Source: Prolixibacteraceae bacterium
GTDB taxonomy: Bacteria > Bacteroidota > Bacteroidia > Bacteroidales > Prolixibacteraceae
Direction of reading: 5' to 3'
Length of the DNA stretch: 64,000 bases
NCBI GenBank assembly: GCA_019856515.1
Contig: CP082230.1
Span: 1,054,001 to 1,118,000 of the forward strand
Shown piece by piece: positions 56,917 through 64,000 of the stretch (its first letter is position 1; each line of letters begins with the position of its first letter). Position numbers and translations under genes: made by a program. The notes beneath the pieces were generated by a model. It ran no database searches. It was not told the origin of the DNA and saw only the letters and a list, made by a program, of their open reading frames with translations.

Positions 56917-58341
56917 ATGGATTCAAAGAAGGTAGGATTAGCTGGTTTGGTCGCCATTGTTTTTACTTCAATGGTGGGTAGTGGAGTATATAATATTCCC
57001 CAGAATATGGCTGCTGAGGCTAGTGCTGGTGCATCTCTTATAGCATGGATAATAACAGGAGTCGGAATGTTGTTTTTAGCACTTACATTTAAGCTATTAT
57101 CAGATAAAAGACCTGATATAACAAGCGGTATTTATGGATATGCAAGAGAAGACCTTGGTGACTATGTTGGATTTAATGCAGCATGGGGTTATTGGGTATC
57201 TGGTGCAGTTGGAAATGTTGCTTTTGCAATCTTACTAAATGATGCCCTTGGATTTTTCTACCCTGTTCTTAAAGAGCATGGATGGGAAACGATAGTATTA
57301 TGCTTAGGTATGATCTGGTTCTTCTCCTTCATTGTGATGTTTGGTGTAGAGTTTGCTACAAAACTAAGCTCCTACTCTACAATCATTATCATGATTGCTC
57401 TCTCCGTCATTTTAGGCTGTTTAATATATGCTTTCGATTGGAATACATTTGTCGATTCATTCTTTGGAGAGAAGTATAACCTGCCATCTGTAGGCAAACA
57501 AATAAAGAGTACCATGATGGTAACGCTATGGTGTTTTATTGGTATTGAAGGTGCAGTGGTAATTTCAGACAGAGCTCAAAAGAAAAGCGATGTAGGTAGA
57601 GCAACAATGATTGGACTTGTTGGAGCGCTATTTATATATAGTGCAATATGCTTACTATCCTTCGGTATTATGACACAACCGGAACTATCAAAAGCAGTAA
57701 GTCCATCAGCTGGTTCTGTTTTAAAGGTTGCTGTAGGAAATTGGGGTAATGAATTTGTAAATATTGCCGTTATTTTATCTCTTCTTGTTTCTTGGTTAGC
57801 ATGGACTGTTTTGGTTGCAGAAGTACCATATGCAGCATCTAAAGATGGGCTATTACCGAAATTTTTTGATAGAGAAAATCGACGTAAAGCACCAGTATCT
57901 TCATTAGTTATCACGGCTATTTTAATGACCATTGTTATGGGATTGGTATTTACGGCCTCTGATGTCTATCTCGCAGCAGTAAATATTGCATCTGTAATGA
58001 TCATTCCTCCATATGTTCTCAGTTCACTTTATTTATGGGATGGAACAGAAAAGCACAAACTAACCTATAAAGATCATAAACGAAGAATTAAGGGGTTAAT
58101 AATTGGTATTGGAGGAACTTTCTATGGGGTCTGGCTTCTTTACTCAGCAGGTATAAGCTACCTATTAATGTCTGCCATTTTCTATTTTATCGGTATCCCG
58201 TTCTACTATAGAGCAAAAAGAGAACACCTGAAGAGTGGTGTCCATATCTTTAATAATAAAGAACGTGTACTTGCCATTTTAATTATCATCGCAACCATTG
58301 TTGCTGTAAGTATGATGTTAGACGGAAAATTGACAACCTAA
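56917..58341 (+). CDS. APC-family basic amino-acid/polyamine antiporter
   Basis: 474 residues with about twelve membrane helices. The first helix GLVAIVFTSMVGSGVYNIPQNM carries the GSG break typical of APC antiporters. WCFIGIEGAVVIS (helix 6) matches the ArcD/AdiC/PotE-type basic amino-acid antiporter group. It should exchange an external amino acid (ornithine or arginine) for the decarboxylation product (putrescine or agmatine), exporting the consumed proton as product charge. It is first in the operon: the ornithine-type decarboxylase starts 12 bases after its stop. Which of the two decarboxylase products it moves cannot be decided here. Confidence 0.9.
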   Translation: MDSKKVGLAGLVAIVFTSMVGSGVYNIPQNMAAEASAGASLIAWIITGVGMLFLALTFKLLSDKRPDITSGIYGYAREDLGDYVGFNAAWGYWVSGAVGNVAFAILLNDALGFFYPVLKEHGWETIVLCLGMIWFFSFIVMFGVEFATKLSSYSTIIIMIALSVILGCLIYAFDWNTFVDSFFGEKYNLPSVGKQIKSTMMVTLWCFIGIEGAVVISDRAQKKSDVGRATMIGLVGALFIYSAICLLSFGIMTQPELSKAVSPSAGSVLKVAVGNWGNEFVNIAVILSLLVSWLAWTVLVAEVPYAASKDGLLPKFFDRENRRKAPVSSLVITAILMTIVMGLVFTASDVYLAAVNIASVMIIPPYVLSSLYLWDGTEKHKLTYKDHKRRIKGLIIGIGGTFYGVWLLYSAGISYLLMSAIFYFIGIPFYYRAKREHLKSGVHIFNNKERVLAILIIIATIVAVSMMLDGKLTT

Positions 58342-58353
58342 ATACCAATCATA

Positions 58354-60687
58354 ATGGAATATAATAAGCTTTTTAAATATTTAGTGATCGACAAGTCGGT
58401 CCATTCGAATACTATTACAGGAACGTTAATTCGTAATATTATACAAGAAATTGAGAACAAGGATCATAAAGTAGTTGTCGCGACCAACCAAGAAGAAGCC
58501 GAGATTGCGATAGATAATGATCCAGCATTCGGGTGTATTTTACTTGACCTTGATCATGAATCGAAGAACTATCACACCCAGAGTATTATTGATTTTATTC
58601 GAAATAAAGGATACGAAGTTCCTATCTTCATCTTATCCGAGAAACAAAAAATCAACGAGATACCTGTCACAATGCTTGAAGAGGTAAGAGGCTTCATTCA
58701 TCCAGAAGAAGAGACTCCTACATATGTGGCTAAATATGTCAATCGTGCATTTAAGGAATATATCGAATCGTTAAAAACTCCATTCTTTGGAGGAATGATT
58801 GATTGGGCAGAAGCAGGTAATGACATGTGGTTATGTCCAGGTCACAACGGTGGAAATTTCTTAAGAAAATCTCCTCAAGGACGTATTCTTCATGATTATC
58901 TCGGTGAATCTTTTTGGAGAGCAGACTTCAATTTTGTTCCCGACCTAGGAGATGTATCAAATCACACAGGTGCATTTCTTGAATCGGAGAAAGAAGCATC
59001 TAGGATATATGGCTCCGAAAGAACTTATTATGTCCTCAACGGGTCGACAACCTCAGTTAAAATTGTCAATGGAACATTGATGAAAGATGGTGACCTTATA
59101 TTGTGTGATAGAAACAATCATAAGTCTCATCACCACTCATTTATGCTATACGGAGCAATACCGATATTTATTGAAGATGATAGGAATGACTATGGTATGG
59201 TAGGCCCTATGAAACTAGGTGCTTTAGACGAAAAAAGAATACGAGAGCAGATAAAAAACAATCCTCTTGTTAAAGATCCCAATGCATGGAAAAAAGAACG
59301 ACCATTTAGAGCTGTTATCATTGAAAATAACACCTACGATGGTACAACTTATAACGTCCAAACCATTTTAGATAAAGTAGGACATCTTGCAGATTATATT
59401 TTCTTCGATGAGGCATGGGGTGCTTTCATGAAATTTCATCCACTTTTTAAAGGTCGCTATGGAATGAGTTTGGAGCTCAAACCTGAAGATCCAGGATTAT
59501 ATGTTGTTCAATCCACACATAAGCAGCTTAGTGGTATGAGTCAAGCATCCCAAATTATCGTTAAAGATTCGCATATCAAAGATCAACCTAGATGTGTGAA
59601 CCATTTGCGCATGAATGAAGTATACTTAATGCATATGAGCACATCTCCTTTCTATCCGATGTATGGATCATTGGATGTTGCAGCACAGATGATGAAAGGA
59701 AAGTCAGGGTTTATTCTTTGGAATGAAGCATTTAAACAAGGTATTGAGATTCGAAAGAAAATACGCGAATTGCAACATCATTATCAAAAAAACACAGATC
59801 CTGCAAAACGCTGGTTCTTTGACCCGTTTGTACCTCACCACCTTACAATTGAATCTGAAGGAATTATCGATATGGCCTGGGAGGAAGTACCAACAGAGGT
59901 TCTTCTAGCACACCAAGAGGCTTGGGTGATGAAACCTGGAGATATTTGGCATGGGTACGAGACACTAAAAGGTGATTTTGCAATGATTGACCCTTCTAAA
60001 TTAATGATCTTAACACCTGGTATCAATGTAAAGGACCACACATATAATGATTTTGGTGTTCCTGCACCTATCTTAGGTAAATATATGCGATCCAGAGGTG
60101 TCGTAAACGAGAAGACTGACTTCAATTTGATTCTTTTCTTAGTCACTCCAGGATTAGAGAAAAACAAAGCAGGCACTTTGCTTTCTGAACTTGTTCGCTT
60201 TAAAGAACTCTATGATAACAATGCCACAATGGATGAAATGTTCCCTGACCTTACAGCTAGTTATCCAGAATTATATAAAGGAAAACACGTGAAAGAGATA
60301 GCTCAGAAGATTCATGGTATATACAAAAGTAATAATGCAAAATTGTTACAAAAAGAGATTTTCTCTGCAGAACATTTCCCAGAGATGGCGATGACACCTC
60401 ACAAAGCACACGAAGCACTCCTTTCAGGAAATGTGGATTTTGTTCCATTCTCAGAAGCCAAAAATAGAATTGCTGCAACCGTAGCATTAGTCTATCCTCC
60501 TGGTATCGGAGTGATCTGGCCAGGTGAAAGATACGATGACAAAGCGCAGCCAATGTTAGACTATTTTGAACTATTTGAAAGAACCAATCCATACTTCCCT
60601 GGTTTTGATAACGAAATTCAAGGAGCATATCTACAAAAAGGATCTGACGGAGTTGAACGCTACTATACATATGTAGTAAAAGAATAA
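58354..60687 (+). CDS. Ornithine decarboxylase-type PLP enzyme (SpeC/SpeF-like)
   Basis: 777 residues of the Orn/Lys/Arg decarboxylase fold: N-terminal receiver-like wing domain (about 1-130), PLP domain, C-terminal domain. The PLP lysine is K390 in QSTHKQLSGMSQ. The stretch SQIIVKDSHIKDQPR and STSPFYPMYGSLDVAAQM match ornithine decarboxylases SpeC/SpeF more than AdiA or CadA, and DRNNHKSHHH supports this. It would make putrescine and consume a proton. Tight coupling to the antiporter (12 bases) suggests acid resistance or polyamine supply. Substrate choice is inferred from motif likeness, without alignment. Confidence 0.85.
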   Translation: MEYNKLFKYLVIDKSVHSNTITGTLIRNIIQEIENKDHKVVVATNQEEAEIAIDNDPAFGCILLDLDHESKNYHTQSIIDFIRNKGYEVPIFILSEKQKINEIPVTMLEEVRGFIHPEEETPTYVAKYVNRAFKEYIESLKTPFFGGMIDWAEAGNDMWLCPGHNGGNFLRKSPQGRILHDYLGESFWRADFNFVPDLGDVSNHTGAFLESEKEASRIYGSERTYYVLNGSTTSVKIVNGTLMKDGDLILCDRNNHKSHHHSFMLYGAIPIFIEDDRNDYGMVGPMKLGALDEKRIREQIKNNPLVKDPNAWKKERPFRAVIIENNTYDGTTYNVQTILDKVGHLADYIFFDEAWGAFMKFHPLFKGRYGMSLELKPEDPGLYVVQSTHKQLSGMSQASQIIVKDSHIKDQPRCVNHLRMNEVYLMHMSTSPFYPMYGSLDVAAQMMKGKSGFILWNEAFKQGIEIRKKIRELQHHYQKNTDPAKRWFFDPFVPHHLTIESEGIIDMAWEEVPTEVLLAHQEAWVMKPGDIWHGYETLKGDFAMIDPSKLMILTPGINVKDHTYNDFGVPAPILGKYMRSRGVVNEKTDFNLILFLVTPGLEKNKAGTLLSELVRFKELYDNNATMDEMFPDLTASYPELYKGKHVKEIAQKIHGIYKSNNAKLLQKEIFSAEHFPEMAMTPHKAHEALLSGNVDFVPFSEAKNRIAATVALVYPPGIGVIWPGERYDDKAQPMLDYFELFERTNPYFPGFDNEIQGAYLQKGSDGVERYYTYVVKE

Positions 60688-60823
60688 GAGGTCAAGAGTT
60701 CAAAGAAACTCTCTCATTATTGGTTGTTGTTTTATTTTATGGCGTTTCTCGCTTTATAGTTATTACATGGGGATTTAACAAGGTGGGAAACTCCTCATTT
60801 TTTCATCAAAATAAGATATTAAA

Positions 60824-63082
60824 ATGGAATTATATAATTGGAAGATATTAGTTGCATCGCTTTTTCATGAAGATATTTTTGAATCTCAAAGGGTCAAAGA
60901 ACTTGAAATTGCGATCTCGCAGAAGGGTTATGATGTAATAAAATCTCGCGCCATCTCACATGTTGAGAACTTATGTGGTAAATTTAGAAATATTGCAGGT
61001 GTTGTTATTGATTGGGATATAAGCAAAGATCCTCTTAACAAAGAGGAACAAATAATAAGTCTCAGAGAGCATTTCCCTGACTTACCAATATTTCTCATTT
61101 CTGAAACCATACGATCAGAGTCTTTACCAACAAAACTACTAGCCACCTTAAACTCTTACTATTGGCTTGATGATGACACCTTATCATTTTTATCGGGTCG
61201 TATTACTCACCAAGTAGATAATTATGTAAATAAACAATATCCTCCATTCTTTGGGGCACTAGTTTCTTATGTAAACAATTATAAATATGCCTGGCATACT
61301 CCTGGACATATGGGTGGAGAGGGATTTCTTAAAAGTCCTTCAGGCACCGCTTTCTACAACTTCTACGGCGAAAATACCATGCGATCGGATTTATCCATAT
61401 CAGTACCTGAACTAGGTTCTCTTTTAGATCACAGTGGCGTAGTTAAGGAAGCTGAAGAGCTTGCTGCCAAAACTTTTAATTCGGACCAAACCTATTTCAT
61501 TCTTAATGGTACATCAACAGTAAATCAAGTCATTTGGAGAAGTCGAGTGATACCTGGTGACATATCTTTAGTAGATAGAAATTGTCACAAGTCACTAAAT
61601 TATGCGATGGTTATCACCCATGCAAAACCAATGTATCTCTGTCCTGTAAGAAATGGCATCGGGATCATTGGACCTGTACCATTAAAAGAGATGACATCTA
61701 ATCGAATATCACAAAAAAGAGAAGAGTCTACTCTTCTTGTAGAAGCGGATAAAGATAAAGGTATTCGCATGTCTGCAATTACAAATTCCACATACGATGG
61801 GCTAGCATACAATGTCAAAAAAATAAAAGAAACCTTAGGACCAAATGTAGAAGGGATGCACTTTGATGAAGCATGGTATGCATACGCTCGATTCCATCCT
61901 ATTTATGACGGTTTTTACGGAATGACTCCTGATCAAAATGAAGAAATGCCTCCTGTATTCACCTCTCATTCCACTCATAAGCTTTTGAATGCTTTTTCAC
62001 AAGGATCAATGCTCCATATCAAAAATGGAGATAATGAAAAAATTGACCCTGTCGAGTTTAATGAGGCCTACATGATGCATGGGTCCACTTCTCCAAACTA
62101 TCCGATGATAGCCTCACTAGATGTTTCTTCCCAGATGATGCATAATCACGGGGAACAGATGAGTAACGATAACATAATTGATGCCATTATACTTCGACAA
62201 GAGATAATGAAAATTCAACGTCAGGCTCATGACGAGAAATCATGGTTCTTTCAGACATGGCAAAGAGATGTATGGAAAAAACAGAACTTTGAAAGTATTG
62301 ATCCTCAATCGCTATCATATGATAAAGAGTTTTGGCTACTACAACCAGGTGAAGAATGGCATGGTTTTGAGTTAGACGATGCGAATTATGTTATGCTAGA
62401 TCCAATCAAGATTACATTTCTAACACCTGGGGTGGATATAAATGGTAATTTTGAAGAGAATGGTATACCTGCTAGTATCGTCACGGACTACCTTATTGAC
62501 AAAGGTGTAGTAGCTGAAAAGACAGATACGTACTCCTTCTTAATGCTCCACTCTTACGGAACAACTAGAGGAAAACATGGGGAACTGATTACAGCTCTAC
62601 TTCAATTCCAAAGAGATTATGATCACAATAGACCATTAGAAGAGGTGTTTCCTGAGTTAGTAAAAAAATGCCCAAACAAATACGAATCGATGGGCTTAAA
62701 AGATTTATGCGAAGCATTACATCGTTTCTATAAAGAGCATGACTTTCTAAATCAGCTTCATCGTGCATTTGAGACGCTACCAAAACAAGTAATGCAACCC
62801 TCAAAAGCATATGAAGAGGTTGTAAAAAAGAATGTCGAATTTGTATATCTAGATGAAATGATGAATCGAATACCAGCAGTGATGCTTGTTCCCTACCCTC
62901 CTGGAATTCCTGTTATGATGGGGGGAGAGATATTGGATAACAGTAGTAAATCAATACACACCTATCTGTCCATACTTGAATTATATGAAAACTCTTTTCC
63001 TGGTTATGAAAAAGATATTCACGGAGTAGAAAGAGATATTAAGGATAATAAAATACGTTATAAAGTAATTTGTATTAAATAA
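60824..63082 (+). CDS. adiA: Arginine decarboxylase-type PLP enzyme (AdiA-like)
   Basis: 752 residues, same three-domain fold as the preceding gene but clearly a different branch. The PLP lysine is K386 in HSTHKLLNAFSQ, the same number as in E. coli AdiA. VDRNCHKS, GIIGPVP, FDEAWYAYARFHPIY and FNEAYMMHGSTSP all match AdiA-type enzymes closely. It would convert arginine to agmatine, consuming a proton; lysine as substrate is the main alternative. It follows the ornithine-type gene by 136 bases and ends in a terminator. Two decarboxylases with one antiporter could form a broadened acid-stress module. Confidence 0.88.
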   Translation: MELYNWKILVASLFHEDIFESQRVKELEIAISQKGYDVIKSRAISHVENLCGKFRNIAGVVIDWDISKDPLNKEEQIISLREHFPDLPIFLISETIRSESLPTKLLATLNSYYWLDDDTLSFLSGRITHQVDNYVNKQYPPFFGALVSYVNNYKYAWHTPGHMGGEGFLKSPSGTAFYNFYGENTMRSDLSISVPELGSLLDHSGVVKEAEELAAKTFNSDQTYFILNGTSTVNQVIWRSRVIPGDISLVDRNCHKSLNYAMVITHAKPMYLCPVRNGIGIIGPVPLKEMTSNRISQKREESTLLVEADKDKGIRMSAITNSTYDGLAYNVKKIKETLGPNVEGMHFDEAWYAYARFHPIYDGFYGMTPDQNEEMPPVFTSHSTHKLLNAFSQGSMLHIKNGDNEKIDPVEFNEAYMMHGSTSPNYPMIASLDVSSQMMHNHGEQMSNDNIIDAIILRQEIMKIQRQAHDEKSWFFQTWQRDVWKKQNFESIDPQSLSYDKEFWLLQPGEEWHGFELDDANYVMLDPIKITFLTPGVDINGNFEENGIPASIVTDYLIDKGVVAEKTDTYSFLMLHSYGTTRGKHGELITALLQFQRDYDHNRPLEEVFPELVKKCPNKYESMGLKDLCEALHRFYKEHDFLNQLHRAFETLPKQVMQPSKAYEEVVKKNVEFVYLDEMMNRIPAVMLVPYPPGIPVMMGGEILDNSSKSIHTYLSILELYENSFPGYEKDIHGVERDIKDNKIRYKVICIK

Positions 63083-63098
63083 TAGTAGTAAATTTAAT

Positions 63099-63130
63099 CT
63101 ATGGTATCACTTTTGATACCATAGGTTTTT
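63099..63130 (+). terminator. Intrinsic terminator of the decarboxylase operon
   Basis: CTATGGTATCA (63099-63109) pairs perfectly with TGATACCATAG (63114-63124) around a 4-base loop, followed by GTTTTT. Confidence 0.88.
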
Positions 63131-63139
63131 ATTATTCAT

Positions 63140-64000
63140 ATGAGCGAAAAGAAAATTATCTGGATATCCATAGTAAGTGCTATTGCTTTTTCTCTTGTTG
63201 GGATTATTTGGGGTACAATTTCTGGGTCTGCAATGATAATATTTGATGGGGTTTATTCTTTTGTAAGTGTTATACTTAGCCTACTATCACTGATTGTTGC
63301 AAATTCATTAAACAAAGAAGGCACCTCAGAACACTTTCCTGTCGGAAAGGCACACTTAGAGCCTTTTCTTATTGTATTTAAATCGCTTGTATTGATAACA
63401 ACATGTATCTACTCGATATCTAACGGCATAGTGGATATTATGAGTGGAGGTCATTTAGTAAACCCTACCCAAACCATAACGTATTCGGTTATTTCAACGA
63501 TTGGTTGCTGGTCTACCTTACATTATATTAGGAAAAAGAACAAAGCTATACAATCTAATATTGTACAGATTGAGGGAGATCAATGGTATGGAGACACACT
63601 ATTAAGCATTGGCGTATTAGTTGGGTTTGGGATTTCAGAGTTATTAGGACTACTAGGTTTTAATCAAGTGCTATACTACGTCGATTCGACTCTTGTAATA
63701 TTAGCTTCATCTTTCTTTATTTTAATTCCAGTAAAATCTTTATGGATCCATGGTAAAGAGATGATGCTCCTAGCCCCTCACAAAAAATATGTAACCCCTT
63801 TTGTGAAAGTTGCCAATCAATTATGCGAAGAACTCAATGCAGATGACTACGATATAAGTGTGGTAAAACAAGGACAAGAATTATATGTAGAATGTACATT
63901 CTCTTTTCTTCGTGATCAAACTTTTTCATTATCAGAGATTGATGATATCAAGCATAGAATACAAACTCCTTTCCAAAAAAAATATAATGTTGTAGTAGTG
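63140..64000 (+). CDS. Divergent cation-diffusion-facilitator-type transporter (cut by the window edge)
   Basis: The frame is open from ATG 63140 to the end of the window (287 codons). It begins MSEKKIIWISIVSAIAF and shows about six membrane helices, with EHFPVGKAHLEPF in the position of the CDF loop with conserved histidine and a soluble C-terminal domain starting near ADDYDISVV. Compared with FieF-type CDF proteins, the helix-2 motif reads FDGVYSFVSV (the second Asp is Ser) and the helix-5 motif QWYGDTLLS (His is Gln). Two of the four transport-site ligands therefore seem to be replaced. It may belong to the predicted Co/Zn/Cd transporter branch (COG3965-like) with unknown cargo. The start lies 10 bases after the preceding terminator. 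Confidence 0.75.
   Translation, partial: MSEKKIIWISIVSAIAFSLVGIIWGTISGSAMIIFDGVYSFVSVILSLLSLIVANSLNKEGTSEHFPVGKAHLEPFLIVFKSLVLITTCIYSISNGIVDIMSGGHLVNPTQTITYSVISTIGCWSTLHYIRKKNKAIQSNIVQIEGDQWYGDTLLSIGVLVGFGISELLGLLGFNQVLYYVDSTLVILASSFFILIPVKSLWIHGKEMMLLAPHKKYVTPFVKVANQLCEELNADDYDISVVKQGQELYVECTFSFLRDQTFSLSEIDDIKHRIQTPFQKKYNVVVV

Overview
This 64 kb window comes from an AT-rich (by eye about one third G+C) member of the Bacteroidota. The evidence is a SusC/SusD pair, a hybrid two-component system (HTCS) with the full propeller-kinase-receiver-AraC layout, an M16 peptidase, a Bacteroidota-type alpha-2-macroglobulin, and promoter-like TAnnTTTG elements. Pyruvate formate-lyase with its activase and the amino-acid decarboxylases point to a fermentative anaerobe. 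Sulfatase, sialate O-esterase and GH20 genes suggest a life on sulfated or acylated glycans, perhaps marine or host-associated. I place it only loosely near the Marinilabiliales. I see no rRNA, tRNA, CRISPR array or prophage.

Layout. 1-2.7 kb: the 3' end of an S41-like peptidase, a small outer-membrane barrel protein, and a complete IS630-type element whose transposase needs a -1 frameshift. 2.8-13 kb: a three-gene exported operon on the minus strand (cupin, beta-propeller, and a 1321-residue protein combining a propeller, two CxxCH motifs and a SUMF1 domain), divergent from the HTCS. 13-15.3 kb: a small secreted protein and a complete IS4-type element with 6-bp target duplications. 15.3-19.2 kb: a short UvrA-like ATPase overlapping a RibD/DHFR-like reductase, divergent from a WYL regulator. 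19.3-22.2 kb: an M16 peptidase with a dense palindrome cluster upstream. 22.6-30.3 kb: a small glycan locus with esterase and sulfatase on plus, converging on SusD and SusC on minus. 30.3-31.7 kb: a 1.4-kb non-coding stretch with an MITE-like inverted repeat. 31.7-39.6 kb: an alpha-2-macroglobulin and a GH20 hexosaminidase. 39.8-44.7 kb: a GNAT protein, pflB-pflA and an exported alpha/beta hydrolase. 45.3-49.8 kb: an adenine deaminase-type enzyme, a TIGR01777 epimerase and a class A PBP. 49.9-54.1 kb: LysR, YeiH and TSUP exporters, a Gdx/SugE exporter and an AraC regulator. 54.3-56.7 kb: a GH3 glycosidase. 56.9-63.1 kb: an APC antiporter with an ornithine-type and an arginine-type decarboxylase. 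63.1 kb to the end: a divergent CDF-type transporter cut by the window edge.

How the genes fit together. The SusCD locus, GH20, GH3 and HTCS form a glycan-harvesting layer. pflB-pflA represents mixed-acid fermentation, and the decarboxylase-antiporter block would counter the resulting acid. The least explained system is the exported cupin/propeller/CxxCH-SUMF1 operon beside the HTCS. I regard it as the best candidate for an undescribed system.
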